Shown: positions 8,922 to 17,527 of the stretch, in pieces
Position numbering within the stretch: the first letter of the stretch is position 1
How the letters are laid out: each line of letters begins with the position of its first letter
Notes under the pieces: generated by a model
Databases searched by the model: none
Told to the model about the DNA's origin: nothing
The model's input: only the letters and a program-made list of their open reading frames with translations
Made by a program: the position numbers and the translations under genes
NCBI RefSeq assembly: GCF_026586665.1
Contig: NZ_JAODIY010000001.1
Coordinates: 124,001 to 188,000, forward strand
Source of the DNA: Halovenus rubra
GTDB lineage: Archaea > Halobacteriota > Halobacteria > Halobacteriales > Haloarculaceae
DNA: 64,000 nt
Direction of reading: 5' to 3'

Positions 8922-10259
8922 ATGGCTAAAAAGCCGGAACAGACTCGTGAGCCAGCCACCGAAACGCTGGCTCAGTACGAGCGGGCAAAACAACTCATTC
9001 CCGGTGCAACACAGCTCCTTTCGAAACGAGTAGAGCTGTTCGCTCCCGAGCAGTGGCCAGCCTACTATTCAGAGGCTGACGGCGCAACAGTCGTCGATAT
9101 GGATGGAAACGAGTACGTCGATATGAGCTACATGGGTATCGGCTCGTGTGTGCTCGGATACGGTAACAATGATATCGACGCCGCTGCCAAGAGTGCAATC
9201 GATAGCGGCGTCATGAGCACGTTGAATGCACCGGAGGAAGTAGAGCTCGCTGAAACGCTTGTTGGGATGCACGATTGGGCAGACATGGTCCGATTCGGTC
9301 GACCGGGCGGTGAAGCAGCCTCTATCGCAGTCCGCCTTGCACGAGCCTATAGTGGCGATGAAACTGTTGCCTTCTGTGGCTACCACGGCTGGCACGACTG
9401 GTATCTCGCAGCGAACCTCGACAGTGAAGAGAATCTCGAAGACCACTTGCTCCCGGGACTCAGCCCGAAGGGAGTTCCCCAAAGCCTCGAAGGAACGAGC
9501 GTCCCATTCCATTACAACGAAATAGAGGAGTTAGAACAGATCGCCTTGGAAAACGATCTAGGGGCGATTGTCATGGAACCTATTCGAAACGAACCGCCTG
9601 AACCCGGATTTTTCGACCGGGTTCGAGAGATTGCAGACGAGCAGGATGCGCCACTAATCATCGATGAGATCACTGCTGGATTCCGGGAAAATATCGGTGG
9701 CTACCACCAGAAACTCAATATCAAACCAGACATTGCGGTGTACGGGAAAGCCCTTGGGAACGGATACCCGATCTCGGCAGTTGTCGGGCGTGAGCACGTG
9801 ATGGACCATGCCCAAGAGAGTTTCATCAGCAGTACGTTTTGGACGGAGCGAATCGGACCAACTGCGGCGTTGGCTACCATTGAAAAGTATCAAACCGAAA
9901 ACGTCCATGAGCATCTTGTAGAGATCGGTCAATCGGTAACTGATGGGTGGGAAGCCGCAGCCGAGAAACACAGTGTCCCACTCCACACATCGGGAATAGA
10001 TCCGCTGCCACACTTCTCGATAGAACATGACGAAGGGCAAGCAGCAAAGACGCTATTCGTTCAGGAAATGCTTGATAAGGGATATCTCGCGACAAACTCC
10101 TTTTATGCAAGCTACGCCCACACGTCTGAAATGGTAACCGAATATCTTGACGCAGTCGACAGTGTTTTTGAGACGATTGGGACGGCGCTTGACAGGGAAA
10201 CCGTTAGACAACAGCTCAACGGTCCAGTGGCCCACACGAAATTCGAGCGGCTAAATTGA
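8922..10259 (+). CDS. Class III PLP aminotransferase (glutamate-1-semialdehyde aminomutase-like)
   Basis: 445 residues. LIIDEITAGFR holds the PLP-ring Asp and VYGKALGNGYP the Schiff-base Lys; RFGRPGGEAASIAVRLAR and CGYHGWHDWY are typical of this class. True HemL makes 5-aminolevulinate, but the position between SpsF-type and PseG genes points to amination of a keto sugar. With the oxidoreductase and formyltransferase of the same operon it could install a formylated amino group. The ATG at 8922 is used; the frame is open further upstream but only inside the previous gene. Substrate is unknown. Confidence 0.75.
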   Translation: MAKKPEQTREPATETLAQYERAKQLIPGATQLLSKRVELFAPEQWPAYYSEADGATVVDMDGNEYVDMSYMGIGSCVLGYGNNDIDAAAKSAIDSGVMSTLNAPEEVELAETLVGMHDWADMVRFGRPGGEAASIAVRLARAYSGDETVAFCGYHGWHDWYLAANLDSEENLEDHLLPGLSPKGVPQSLEGTSVPFHYNEIEELEQIALENDLGAIVMEPIRNEPPEPGFFDRVREIADEQDAPLIIDEITAGFRENIGGYHQKLNIKPDIAVYGKALGNGYPISAVVGREHVMDHAQESFISSTFWTERIGPTAALATIEKYQTENVHEHLVEIGQSVTDGWEAAAEKHSVPLHTSGIDPLPHFSIEHDEGQAAKTLFVQEMLDKGYLATNSFYASYAHTSEMVTEYLDAVDSVFETIGTALDRETVRQQLNGPVAHTKFERLN

Positions 10260-10322
10260 CCATGGCCGATAAAGTCGAATCCATCGTGAAAAGTCACAAT
10301 ATCATAGCACCGCAATTGTGAG

Positions 10323-11342
10323 ATGTCTCTCTCTATTACAATCCGTGTCGATGGTGGTCCCGAGATCGGCTACGGACACCTGATACGTTCGAACTCTCTC
10401 ACAGAGAAGTTCCTCAGCCGCGAACAGGCGGTCACCATTGCGACGACCACGCCCGAGCCGGCCCGATCGGTATTTCCCGACGCAGTCGAGGTCATCACGC
10501 TCCCGTCGAGGGGCAACCCCGACCCATTCGCAGAGTGGCTCGACGCAAACTCACAGGATATCGTATTCACCGATGCGTACCCAGTCGATACTGAGTATCA
10601 GCACGCGATCCACGATCGGGTCTCGCTTGCGGTTCTTCAGGACGATACCCGCCACGCAGTCTGTTCTGATCTCTTTATCAACGGCAACCTGTCTGCCTCC
10701 GATATCAACTACGAGTTCATCGGCGAGAAACCGAAGACGTGTCTCGGGACCGACTACGCGCTCTTGGGACGTAAAATCCGCAACCGGGCCAAAGACGAAC
10801 CACCCTGGCGAGCACAACCGGAACGTGCGCTCGTTATTATGGGGGGAAGCGACATCGCAAATCTGATGCCGACCGCAGTGCGTGCGTTTGATGGGTTTGA
10901 TATTCACGTTGACGCGATTGTTGGGCCGGGTTTCTCTGCGGCTCAGGAGCGAACCATCCGCGCCACAGCAGAAGATATTTCGGCTGATGTTTGTATCGCG
11001 CGTGACCCCGACGACCTCGTCGAACGAATGTTTCAGGCTGACTTTGCTGTAAGCACGTCGAGTTCGACGACATACGAACTGCTCGCCCTCGGGACGCCGA
11101 TTGTCAGCGTTCCCGTTGTAGACAACCAGGAGCCGATCGCGCAGTCGCTTCGTGAGCGTGACGTTGCCCGCACACTCGACCGTGATGCCGGCAAAGAAGC
11201 GTTTATCAGAGCTATCGAGGCATATATGGCTGACCAAGAGCAGAGACAAGCGTATCGTAACCTCGGTCGGCAACTCGTCGATGGACGAGGTGTTGAGCGG
11301 GTCAGTGCCGAAATACTATCTCTGAGCGAAGACAATGGTTAA
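10323..11342 (+). CDS. pseG: PseG-family UDP-sugar hydrolase
   Basis: 339 residues with the MurG/GT-B-like fold of PseG, the enzyme that removes UDP from a 2,4-diacylamino-trideoxyhexose to free the sugar for NeuB-type condensation. Seen: the N-terminal IRVDGGPEIGYGHLIRS motif, the GGSDIANL nucleotide loop near residue 178 and SSSTTYELLALGTPIVSVP near 245. It lies between the aminotransferase and a ruined formyltransferase reading frame (ATG 3 bp after this stop). Its presence rather than a NeuC-type 2-epimerase suggests a pseudaminate-style hydrolysis step, although the dehydratase of the locus looks retaining. Confidence 0.82.
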   Translation: MSLSITIRVDGGPEIGYGHLIRSNSLTEKFLSREQAVTIATTTPEPARSVFPDAVEVITLPSRGNPDPFAEWLDANSQDIVFTDAYPVDTEYQHAIHDRVSLAVLQDDTRHAVCSDLFINGNLSASDINYEFIGEKPKTCLGTDYALLGRKIRNRAKDEPPWRAQPERALVIMGGSDIANLMPTAVRAFDGFDIHVDAIVGPGFSAAQERTIRATAEDISADVCIARDPDDLVERMFQADFAVSTSSSTTYELLALGTPIVSVPVVDNQEPIAQSLRERDVARTLDRDAGKEAFIRAIEAYMADQEQRQAYRNLGRQLVDGRGVERVSAEILSLSEDNG

Positions 11343-11345
11343 GCT

Positions 11346-11656
11346 ATGAGCGAACAAACCGATATTGTCTTTCTCGGTATAAGCGATGCAGGTCTGCGAA
11401 TTTACGAGTAGCTCTATAATCGTAAGGGAGTGTTCGTTCACTCTCTTTTGACGACCAAAGAGCAGTTACAGGGAATCAAAGATATTCAGCCAGAGTCTCT
11501 CATCTCGTGTGGGTTCCGGCATATCGTACCCGAAGAGATTCTTGCCATCCTACTGAAGGGTGTCTGAATTTTTACCCTGGGTATCTGTCCTACAACAACG
11601 CAAAAATCGCAGTCGACAGAGAAACGCACTCCGCCGATGTCGATATTTCAAAATGA
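11346..11656 (+). pseudogene. Degenerate formyltransferase remnant
   Basis: The frame starts at the ATG at 11346, 3 bp after pseG, and reads MSEQTDIVFLGISDAGLRIYE before a TAG at 11409-11411. It continues in the same frame through LISCGFRHIVPEEIL, the hallmark segment of methionyl-tRNA-formyltransferase-like enzymes, to a TGA near 11565. A one-base shift restores LNFYPGYLSYNNAK, matching the N-x-H...YLPYNRG region of the family but with Tyr in place of the catalytic His, then ends at 11656. So there are one nonsense mutation, one frameshift and loss of most of the C-terminal half. It is a second, dead formyltransferase of the same operon. Confidence 0.7.
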
Positions 11657-11659
11657 GAC

Positions 11660-12709
11660 TCACTCCCTAATATCGTCCCACTGAATCCCGTTACCGGTCT
11701 CAATATCACGTCCAGCAGTCTCGCCAACAATCTCGTCGTAGAACTTGGGGTCAAGACCTGCTTCTTTCTCGCCGGGCCGAAGCACCTTGATGTCCTCGCT
11801 TGAAATGGTTTCTCCAGCCTCAATATCGCAGATGGCATGAATCGCCCGGCGTGCTTTCTCGTATAGCTCTTTTTCAACCCCAATTACACGCTTTTCTCGG
11901 GAACCCAGCACCTGCTCCGTGTCCCGGATCGCGGAAATCATCCGATTAAGTTCGTCCGGTTCAAGTGCAAACTGGTGGTCTGGTCCTTCCATTGACTTAT
12001 CAAGTGTTATATGTTTCTCAACAACGCTTGCACCCAGCGCAACTGCAGCACTCGGAGCCGTTACCGGATCGAGCGTGTGGTCAGACAGTCCAGAGAGCAC
12101 ATCGAATTCGTCTTGTAGCGTTTCGATAACACGAACGTTGATCTCTGATATCGGTGTCGGGTATGCCGCAACACACTGAAGAACGACCAAATCAGAGACG
12201 CCCACATCTCGAAGAGCGGACACGGATTCGGCAACTTCACTGAGTTCGTGTGCACCAGTAGACATAATTATCGGCTTATCGGTTCCTGCGAGGTGCTCAA
12301 GAAACGGAATATGGCTACTCGTATACGACGCGACTTTCCACGCTGGGACGTATTCATCCAGTTCTTTTGCAGAGCGCTCGTCAAACGGTGTCGAGAGAAA
12401 CTCCACGCCTTGCTCGTGGCAGTAGCCGTGTAACTCTGGAATCCACTCGTAGGGCATTTCCATGTCTTTAATTATTTCGTAGATCGGACGCTCATCTTCG
12501 AGATACTCGACATCACCACTGTCTTCGACATACATATCCTCGGCACGGAAAGTCTGGAACTTCACCGCGTCTGCGCCAGCGTCGGCAGCCCTGTCGATGA
12601 GTTCTTTTGCAAGTTCCAAGTCGCCGTTGTGGTTTGACCCGGCCTCAGCGATAACGAAGGTCGGCTCGTTTGGACCAATCGGACGATTCCTAATGTGAAA
12701 TTCAGCCAT
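11660..12709 (-). CDS. neuB: NeuB-type nonulosonic acid synthase
   Basis: 349 residues. The N-terminal TIM barrel has FVIAEAGSNHNGDLELAKEL, AVKFQTF, FLSTPFD and GASVVEKHITLD; the C-terminal SAF/antifreeze-like domain begins near residue 285 (RRAIHAICDIEAGETISSED). This family condenses a six-carbon 2,4-diamino sugar with phosphoenolpyruvate to give pseudaminic, legionaminic or neuraminic acid. It is the last gene of the reverse operon and converges on the pseG side. YPTPISEINVRVI is the conserved substrate segment. Stereochemistry of the product cannot be decided from sequence by eye. Confidence 0.88.
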   Translation of the reverse strand: MAEFHIRNRPIGPNEPTFVIAEAGSNHNGDLELAKELIDRAADAGADAVKFQTFRAEDMYVEDSGDVEYLEDERPIYEIIKDMEMPYEWIPELHGYCHEQGVEFLSTPFDERSAKELDEYVPAWKVASYTSSHIPFLEHLAGTDKPIIMSTGAHELSEVAESVSALRDVGVSDLVVLQCVAAYPTPISEINVRVIETLQDEFDVLSGLSDHTLDPVTAPSAAVALGASVVEKHITLDKSMEGPDHQFALEPDELNRMISAIRDTEQVLGSREKRVIGVEKELYEKARRAIHAICDIEAGETISSEDIKVLRPGEKEAGLDPKFYDEIVGETAGRDIETGNGIQWDDIRE

Positions 12710-12750
12710 ATCTCAACACCGGATGGGAATCGGAATAAAACCTCTCTCTC

Positions 12751-13938
12751 TCACGCGTGGTAGGTTCGCAACTGTTGGACTGCCTTGATTACATCCTGAA
12801 CATCATCATCGCTCATCTCAGGATGCAATGGAAGACTCACCAGTCCATCGTACACTCGCTCAGTTTCCGGAAACATCCCCTTCTCGTAGCCAAACTCTTC
12901 TTGGAAGAACGGATGATAGTGCAACGGAACGTAGTGGACCTGTACACCAATATTTTCTTCATGCATTGCGTTCACAAACGCTTCTCGATCACAGCCAAAC
13001 TCCTCTCGAACCTCGACGGCATAGAGATGATACATCGGGTCAGCATTCTCGGGGGTCGGCGGTGTACGAAGTCCTGCAATGTCAGCAAAGGCCTCGTTAT
13101 ACCGCGCGATAATCTCATCGCGGCGGTTCTTGAGTTCTTCAATTCGGTCGAGTTGTGCTAACCCAAGTGCTGCCTGCATATCTGTGACGTTGTAATTGTA
13201 GCCGACTCCTTCGGTCACTTGGTACCAGGGCTCTGATTTGTGACCATCTGGTTCGTAATCCATATCAAACGACCGTAGTCGTCGCAGTCGCTGTGCCAGT
13301 TCGTCGTCATCAGTGACGACCATTCCTCCTTCACCTGTTGTGATATTTTTGACAGGGTGGAAGCTGAAAATTGCCATATCTCGGTTGGACCCAAGTGACT
13401 CACCATCCCACGTCCCACCGAAGCCATGACACGCATCCCAGATGACTGTCAAATCATGCTCGTCAGCTATCTCCATTAGACCCTGGATATCGGCGGGATG
13501 GCCAGCATAGTGCATCGGAATAAGCCCTTCCGTCTCGTCGGTGATTTGTTCTCTGACCGTGTCTGGATCAAGGGTCCGTCGGTATGGGTCAATGTCCGCG
13601 AAGACCGGCGTAGCACCACAGTAGGTCGCAGCGTGAGCCGTCGAGGCAAATGTAAGTGGTGTCGTAATTACTTCATCACCTGTACTGAACCCCGCTGCTC
13701 GTCCCGTGAGGTGGAGGGCTGTCGTCCCAGATGTCGTTGCGATGGCATGCTTGACACCGACAAAGTCGGCAACGCGCTGCTCGAACGCTTCGACCGTGGG
13801 GCCACGAGTTATGTAATCACCATCGAGTGCCTCAACGACGGCCTCTTTTTCGTGTTCTGTGATACTCTGACTCCCGTACCCAAGAACTTCCTCGCGAACT
13901 GGTGTTCCACCGTACTTCGCTGGATTACTTTCGTCCAC
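12751..13938 (-). CDS. DegT/DnrJ/EryC1 sugar aminotransferase (PseC/LegC-like)
   Basis: About 395 residues. The PLP Lys lies in FSFHPVKNITTGEGG, the form typical of PseC; WDACHGFGG holds the PLP-binding Asp, and TTSGTTALHL the phosphate-binding loop. It should aminate the C4 ketone made by the 4,6-dehydratase at 14881-15909. An ATG at 13989 would overlap the preceding gene by 50 bp. A GTG at 13938, one base after that gene's TAG and preceded by GGTGAT, gives an N-terminus that matches the family better, so it is chosen here. The neuB gene starts 41 bp downstream. Confidence 0.82.
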   Translation of the reverse strand: MDESNPAKYGGTPVREEVLGYGSQSITEHEKEAVVEALDGDYITRGPTVEAFEQRVADFVGVKHAIATTSGTTALHLTGRAAGFSTGDEVITTPLTFASTAHAATYCGATPVFADIDPYRRTLDPDTVREQITDETEGLIPMHYAGHPADIQGLMEIADEHDLTVIWDACHGFGGTWDGESLGSNRDMAIFSFHPVKNITTGEGGMVVTDDDELAQRLRRLRSFDMDYEPDGHKSEPWYQVTEGVGYNYNVTDMQAALGLAQLDRIEELKNRRDEIIARYNEAFADIAGLRTPPTPENADPMYHLYAVEVREEFGCDREAFVNAMHEENIGVQVHYVPLHYHPFFQEEFGYEKGMFPETERVYDGLVSLPLHPEMSDDDVQDVIKAVQQLRTYHA

Positions 13939-13939
13939 G

Positions 13940-14884
13940 CTAATCACCTGCTTGTAACCACGTGCGGAGCCGTGATACGCCTTGCTCAAGGCTCACCTCG
14001 GGCTCCCAATCGAGGAGATCGTCTGCCTTGGATGGATTACAGAGCAGTTTCTGTACCTCGCTTTGTGGATGATGATGTTCGACGTGTTTGATTTCTGTTT
14101 GTTCCGATGCTATCAACTCCGCCAAATTATTGATCGAAATATCTGAGCCGGTTCCTGCATTTATAACCTCTCCAACGGCAGCATCTGCAAACGTGCCTTC
14201 GACGATGAAGCGGGCACAGTCCGTTGCATACATCAGGTCTCGCGTCTGCGTCCCGTCTCCGAATATTTTCAGTGAGTCACCGTTCAGGTCTCGGTTCGTA
14301 AAAATAGACACAACCCCACCGGCCATACCGGTTTTCTGGAATGGGCCGTACGTGTTGAACGGACGAAGGATGGTTACTGGCAACCCATATCCCTGATGAT
14401 AGCTCTCTGCAATATCTTCTGCAGCCAGTTTCGTTCCAGCATACGGTGAAGCAGGCTTTACTGGGTGCGATTCATCGATTCCGTCTTCTGAATCGACCAT
14501 GTCATACACCATACACGTCCCAACAAGCCCGAGACGTGTGTCTGTCTGACGACATGCTTCTAAAACTCGCTCCGTTCCAATGACGTTTGTCTCGAAATGA
14601 GATTGAGGGTCGTCAAGGCTCTCTTGTACGTCAATCTCTGCAGCGAGATGAATACACGCATCTACGTCGTCGTCGAATATCGCTTCGACAGTAGTGCGGT
14701 CTCCAACATCACCAATCGTTAGGTCAAAGTTGTCTTCGGATTCGAACGCAGCAACATTTCGTCTTGAGCCGTTAGATAAATTATCGAGGCCACGAACGTG
14801 ATAGCCCTGTTCGAGCAGTTCACTGACGACCCAACGCCCGATAAAACCAGCTGCACCTGTCACGACGACAGTGCCACGAGTCAT
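13940..14884 (-). CDS. NAD-dependent sugar epimerase/dehydratase (extended SDR)
   Basis: 314 residues. Rossmann motif VVTGAAGFIGRW at the N-terminus, HLAAEIDV, and catalytic Tyr-x-x-x-Lys in ASPYAGTKLAAED near residue 150; RPFNTYGPFQ follows. These define GalE/RmlB-type extended SDRs. Its start overlaps the stop of the upstream dehydratase by four bases (ATGA), so translation is coupled, and it precedes the aminotransferase. It may set the C4 or C5 configuration of the hexose precursor, or supply a different glycan sugar. Exact reaction unknown. Confidence 0.75.
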   Translation of the reverse strand: MTRGTVVVTGAAGFIGRWVVSELLEQGYHVRGLDNLSNGSRRNVAAFESEDNFDLTIGDVGDRTTVEAIFDDDVDACIHLAAEIDVQESLDDPQSHFETNVIGTERVLEACRQTDTRLGLVGTCMVYDMVDSEDGIDESHPVKPASPYAGTKLAAEDIAESYHQGYGLPVTILRPFNTYGPFQKTGMAGGVVSIFTNRDLNGDSLKIFGDGTQTRDLMYATDCARFIVEGTFADAAVGEVINAGTGSDISINNLAELIASEQTEIKHVEHHHPQSEVQKLLCNPSKADDLLDWEPEVSLEQGVSRLRTWLQAGD

Positions 14885-15909
14885 TGTACAATCCCCTCGC
14901 TAAATTCAGTCTGTAGCAACTCAAGAATCGCTTCTTTTGTGAGCTTTTCTGCGTCTTCTGACGAACGTGTCACATCGTCGACCGGCGAAAACCCATCTAT
15001 CCCAGTGTGATCGATATACCCGTTCTCACCGGACTGCTCTGGCGTTACCGCATATAGTGAATCGTTCTCTAACGTTCGGGATTCCTCCCGGCTTGTGAGT
15101 ATTCTCTCGTCGAATGTTTCTCCAACGCGTCGCCCCGTGACCGTAATGTCGATATCTTCTGGTTCGTATCCTGTTGCAGGAGCAAACGCGTCAATCATCG
15201 CTTTGGCAAGGTCTTCAATTTTCACGGCATCCATCTTATGGACAAACACCTCACCGCCCTCAGTATGGTCTATCGCGTCGGTAACAAGTTCCGCCACATC
15301 GTCGTATGTGAGGAAGAATCGAGTCATCCGTGGGTCGGTCAACGTGATTGGACCACCATCTTGAATCTGTTCGCGAAACACCGGGATCACAGATTGTGAT
15401 GAGTTGACAACATTTCCGAACCGGACAGAACACAGCTTCAGGTTTCGGCTACCACTGTATTTATTTGCAGCAGTAACAAGCTTTTCACCGAGAAGCTTTG
15501 TTGTCCCCATCGTGTTTGCAGGATTTACGGCCTTATCACTACTGGTAAACACAAACCGCTCTACATCGGCATCAATCGACACGTCAATCAGGTTTTGCAG
15601 ACCCATTACGTTCGTCTTCACAGCTTCGAATGGGTTGTATTCACATACATCAACATGTTTCATTGCGGCTGTGTGGATGACGATATCGATATCTCTCACG
15701 GCACGGGCAAGTCGATCTTTATCACGAATATTCCCCGAAAGGTATCGGCACCGATCATCATTCAGTCTTTCTTTAAGCGCAGCAAGTCCGGGTTCACTCT
15801 GGTCGAAAATACGGATAACACTTGGGTCCTGATCGAGAAGCCGTCGAATCAAGATCCGTCCAACCGATCCCGCACCACCTGTCAGGAGAATCTTCTTATC
15901 GGCGAGCAT
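14881..15909 (-). CDS. UDP-N-acetylglucosamine 4,6-dehydratase-like enzyme (FlaA1/CapD family)
   Basis: 342 residues, the length of short FlaA1/PseB proteins. Seen: ILLTGGAGSVGR, HTAAMKHVDVCEYNP, and the active-site stretch SSDKAVNPANTMGTTKLLG. In PseB/FlaA1 the active site has Tyr (S-Y-K); here Met stands at that place (S-M-K), the pattern known from WbpM-like retaining dehydratases. That would give the D-xylo 4-keto sugar, on the route to bacillosamine/legionaminic-type sugars rather than pseudaminic acid. It is the first gene of the reverse operon; a TATA-like run lies about 26-35 bp upstream (near 15935). Confidence 0.82.
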   Translation of the reverse strand: MLADKKILLTGGAGSVGRILIRRLLDQDPSVIRIFDQSEPGLAALKERLNDDRCRYLSGNIRDKDRLARAVRDIDIVIHTAAMKHVDVCEYNPFEAVKTNVMGLQNLIDVSIDADVERFVFTSSDKAVNPANTMGTTKLLGEKLVTAANKYSGSRNLKLCSVRFGNVVNSSQSVIPVFREQIQDGGPITLTDPRMTRFFLTYDDVAELVTDAIDHTEGGEVFVHKMDAVKIEDLAKAMIDAFAPATGYEPEDIDITVTGRRVGETFDERILTSREESRTLENDSLYAVTPEQSGENGYIDHTGIDGFSPVDDVTRSSEDAEKLTKEAILELLQTEFSEGIVQ

Positions 15910-16300
15910 TGCTTATAAAATCTATTAGCACGAATAAGTGCGTTTCTATCTTATCAATCTGTCTTCGACTGAACTGGTGGTGTTCAGATACGAGACGAAG
16001 TCGGCGGTATTCCTGTCCAGATACCTGAAAGAGAGAGTTACACATACTTTTCCGTTTTTTGAGTGTTGGTCTGAATGTTACTTCACTCTACTCGCCACTG
16101 GATAGTAAACAAACCAATGGTCTCATTTCGAACGGAGTTGAACGAACTGTCGAGTGGTATCGACAGCAGTAGGGCGGCTCACGATTGGTCGGCGGGTACG
16201 CCCGCCCATCTATCCTCATTTACTGATTTGCCTGTGGGTTACAACCAGCTCCCCCCTAACTCACAACTACTTAATGACGTGATACAGAATCAGCAACGTG
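15910..16300. other. Divergent intergenic region between sugar operon and uppP
   Basis: 391 bp without a supported gene. It should hold back-to-back promoters: an AT-rich segment near 15928-15945 for the leftward operon and ACTTAATG near 16269-16276 for uppP, 26-30 bp before its ATG. An open frame at 16075-16314 shows no motif. Confidence 0.4.
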
Positions 16301-17122
16301 ATGGATTGGGTTGACTTGTCGATCGCGATTCTCGCTGGGATTGTTCAGGGCATCGTCGAGTGGCTCCCTGTCTCCAGCCAAGGGAATCTTGCGCTATTTC
16401 TGACCGCTGTCGGGACAGACCCTGACATTGCGTTGCAGTTGGCGCTGTTTTTACAAGTTGGAACGACGCTTTCTGCAATCACGTATTTTCGGTCGGACCT
16501 GACGACTGTCGCACAGACGCTTTGGCACTGGCGAGGAGAGCCTGGGAGCGAGGAACAGGCGCTTGTAACGTATCTTGTCGTCGCGTGCGCGATGACCGGT
16601 CTCGTCGGAATCCCACTGTACATCCTTGCAGTCGATCTCGCAAGCGAACTAACGGGTGGGGCATTCGTCGGAATAATCGGTGTTTTGCTCGTCGCGACAG
16701 GTGTGTTTCAACTGCGTGCAGAATCAACGAGTGGGACACATCAATCGGAGCCAACCGTTCGCGACTCGATACTCGTCGGTGCTGCACAGGGTATCGCTAT
16801 TTTGCCCGGTGTCTCGCGGTCGGGAATGACGACGAGTGTGTTATTGTTCCGACGATACGAGCCGCCAGAGGCGTTCCGTCTCTCTTTTATCCTGTCGATC
16901 CCGGCTGCGCTTGGTGCGGCCGTTCTTACTGTTGCTGGTGCTGGTGGACTTCCCGGTATTAGCCCTACTGCTGCACTCGCTGCTCTGGTGGTAAGTTCGG
17001 TCGTTGGCTATCTTGCAATCGGCATCATTATGAATGTTGTTGAGCGAGTCCCGTTCTGGGCCGTCTGTTTTGGCCTTGGTGGACTCGCTATCAGTGGTGG
17101 CGTTCTGGCGCTTCTCGCGTGA
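16301..17122 (+). CDS. uppP: UppP/BacA-family polyprenyl-diphosphate phosphatase
   Basis: 273 residues, highly hydrophobic with about eight membrane segments. The two family motifs are clear: GIVEWLPVSSQGN near residue 15 and ILPGVSRSGMTTS near residue 165; the Glu, Ser and Arg of these motifs form the catalytic site. The bacterial enzyme dephosphorylates undecaprenyl diphosphate; in a haloarchaeon the substrate should be dolichyl diphosphate released during protein glycosylation. This fits its place between glycan-building genes and the S-layer gene. A GTG three bases upstream (16298) is an alternative start; the ATG has a TATA-like element at leaderless distance. Confidence 0.85.
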   Translation: MDWVDLSIAILAGIVQGIVEWLPVSSQGNLALFLTAVGTDPDIALQLALFLQVGTTLSAITYFRSDLTTVAQTLWHWRGEPGSEEQALVTYLVVACAMTGLVGIPLYILAVDLASELTGGAFVGIIGVLLVATGVFQLRAESTSGTHQSEPTVRDSILVGAAQGIAILPGVSRSGMTTSVLLFRRYEPPEAFRLSFILSIPAALGAAVLTVAGAGGLPGISPTAALAALVVSSVVGYLAIGIIMNVVERVPFWAVCFGLGGLAISGGVLALLA

Positions 17123-17230
17123 GCGAGCGCATGTGAGATTATACAGGGGTTCCGATGAGCCGCTTTGTGCCTGACTGAACTAATATACGAAGCGTTCGCC
17201 ACGCGTCTACACAGTACCCAGGGAACACTC

Positions 17231-17250
17231 ACCACAAAACTTATAATATA
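17231..17250 (+). promoter_or_regulatory. Distal S-layer promoter (BRE+TATA)
   Basis: ACCACAAAAC directly followed by TTATAATATA. The same BRE-like ten bases precede a TATA box again at 17371, which argues that both are functional elements rather than chance AT runs. Confidence 0.55.
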
Positions 17251-17370
17251 TTGTCAGACTCCCGGAAGTCAGGTGTCAGACGCATCCACGGTGTACGGCT
17301 TTTCGGGTGATAGCGGCCTCATAAATACAAAATTGGTGGTGTGGTGTTGTATATCATCCTGCGTACCGGA

Positions 17371-17390
17371 CCACAAAACATTTATAATCT
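17371..17390 (+). promoter_or_regulatory. Proximal S-layer promoter (BRE+TATA)
   Basis: CCACAAAACA followed by TTTATAATCT, sharing CCACAAAAC and TTATAAT with the distal element. Transcription would begin near 17410, about 118 nt before the ATG at 17528. Confidence 0.58.
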
Positions 17391-17527
17391 CCTGTCGTGG
17401 TATCCGTTGTACCCCTGCCCATGGTGAGAGTAGCGAGTATCCCGGTGTCGCAACATGGTCGGTTTGTTGGAGATGACGATGCCCGGTTGAAAGCTGCTGT
17501 CGCCGGAAGCAAACAACACAGCCAAAC

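Larger units (their letters stand above)
17123..17527 (+). other. S-layer gene upstream regulatory region
   Basis: 405 bp with no supported gene. It holds two near-identical promoter elements (17231-17250 and 17371-17390) about 140 bp apart, plus a weaker TATA-like run near 17319-17331. Transcripts from the inner promoter would carry a leader of roughly 115-120 nt, unusually long for haloarchaea. Confidence 0.5.

Noticed and set aside
8922-10259. Glutamate-1-semialdehyde aminomutase (hemL) for haem synthesis
   Set aside because: Fold matches, but the position inside a nonulosonic operon between SpsF-type and PseG genes makes a sugar substrate more likely.
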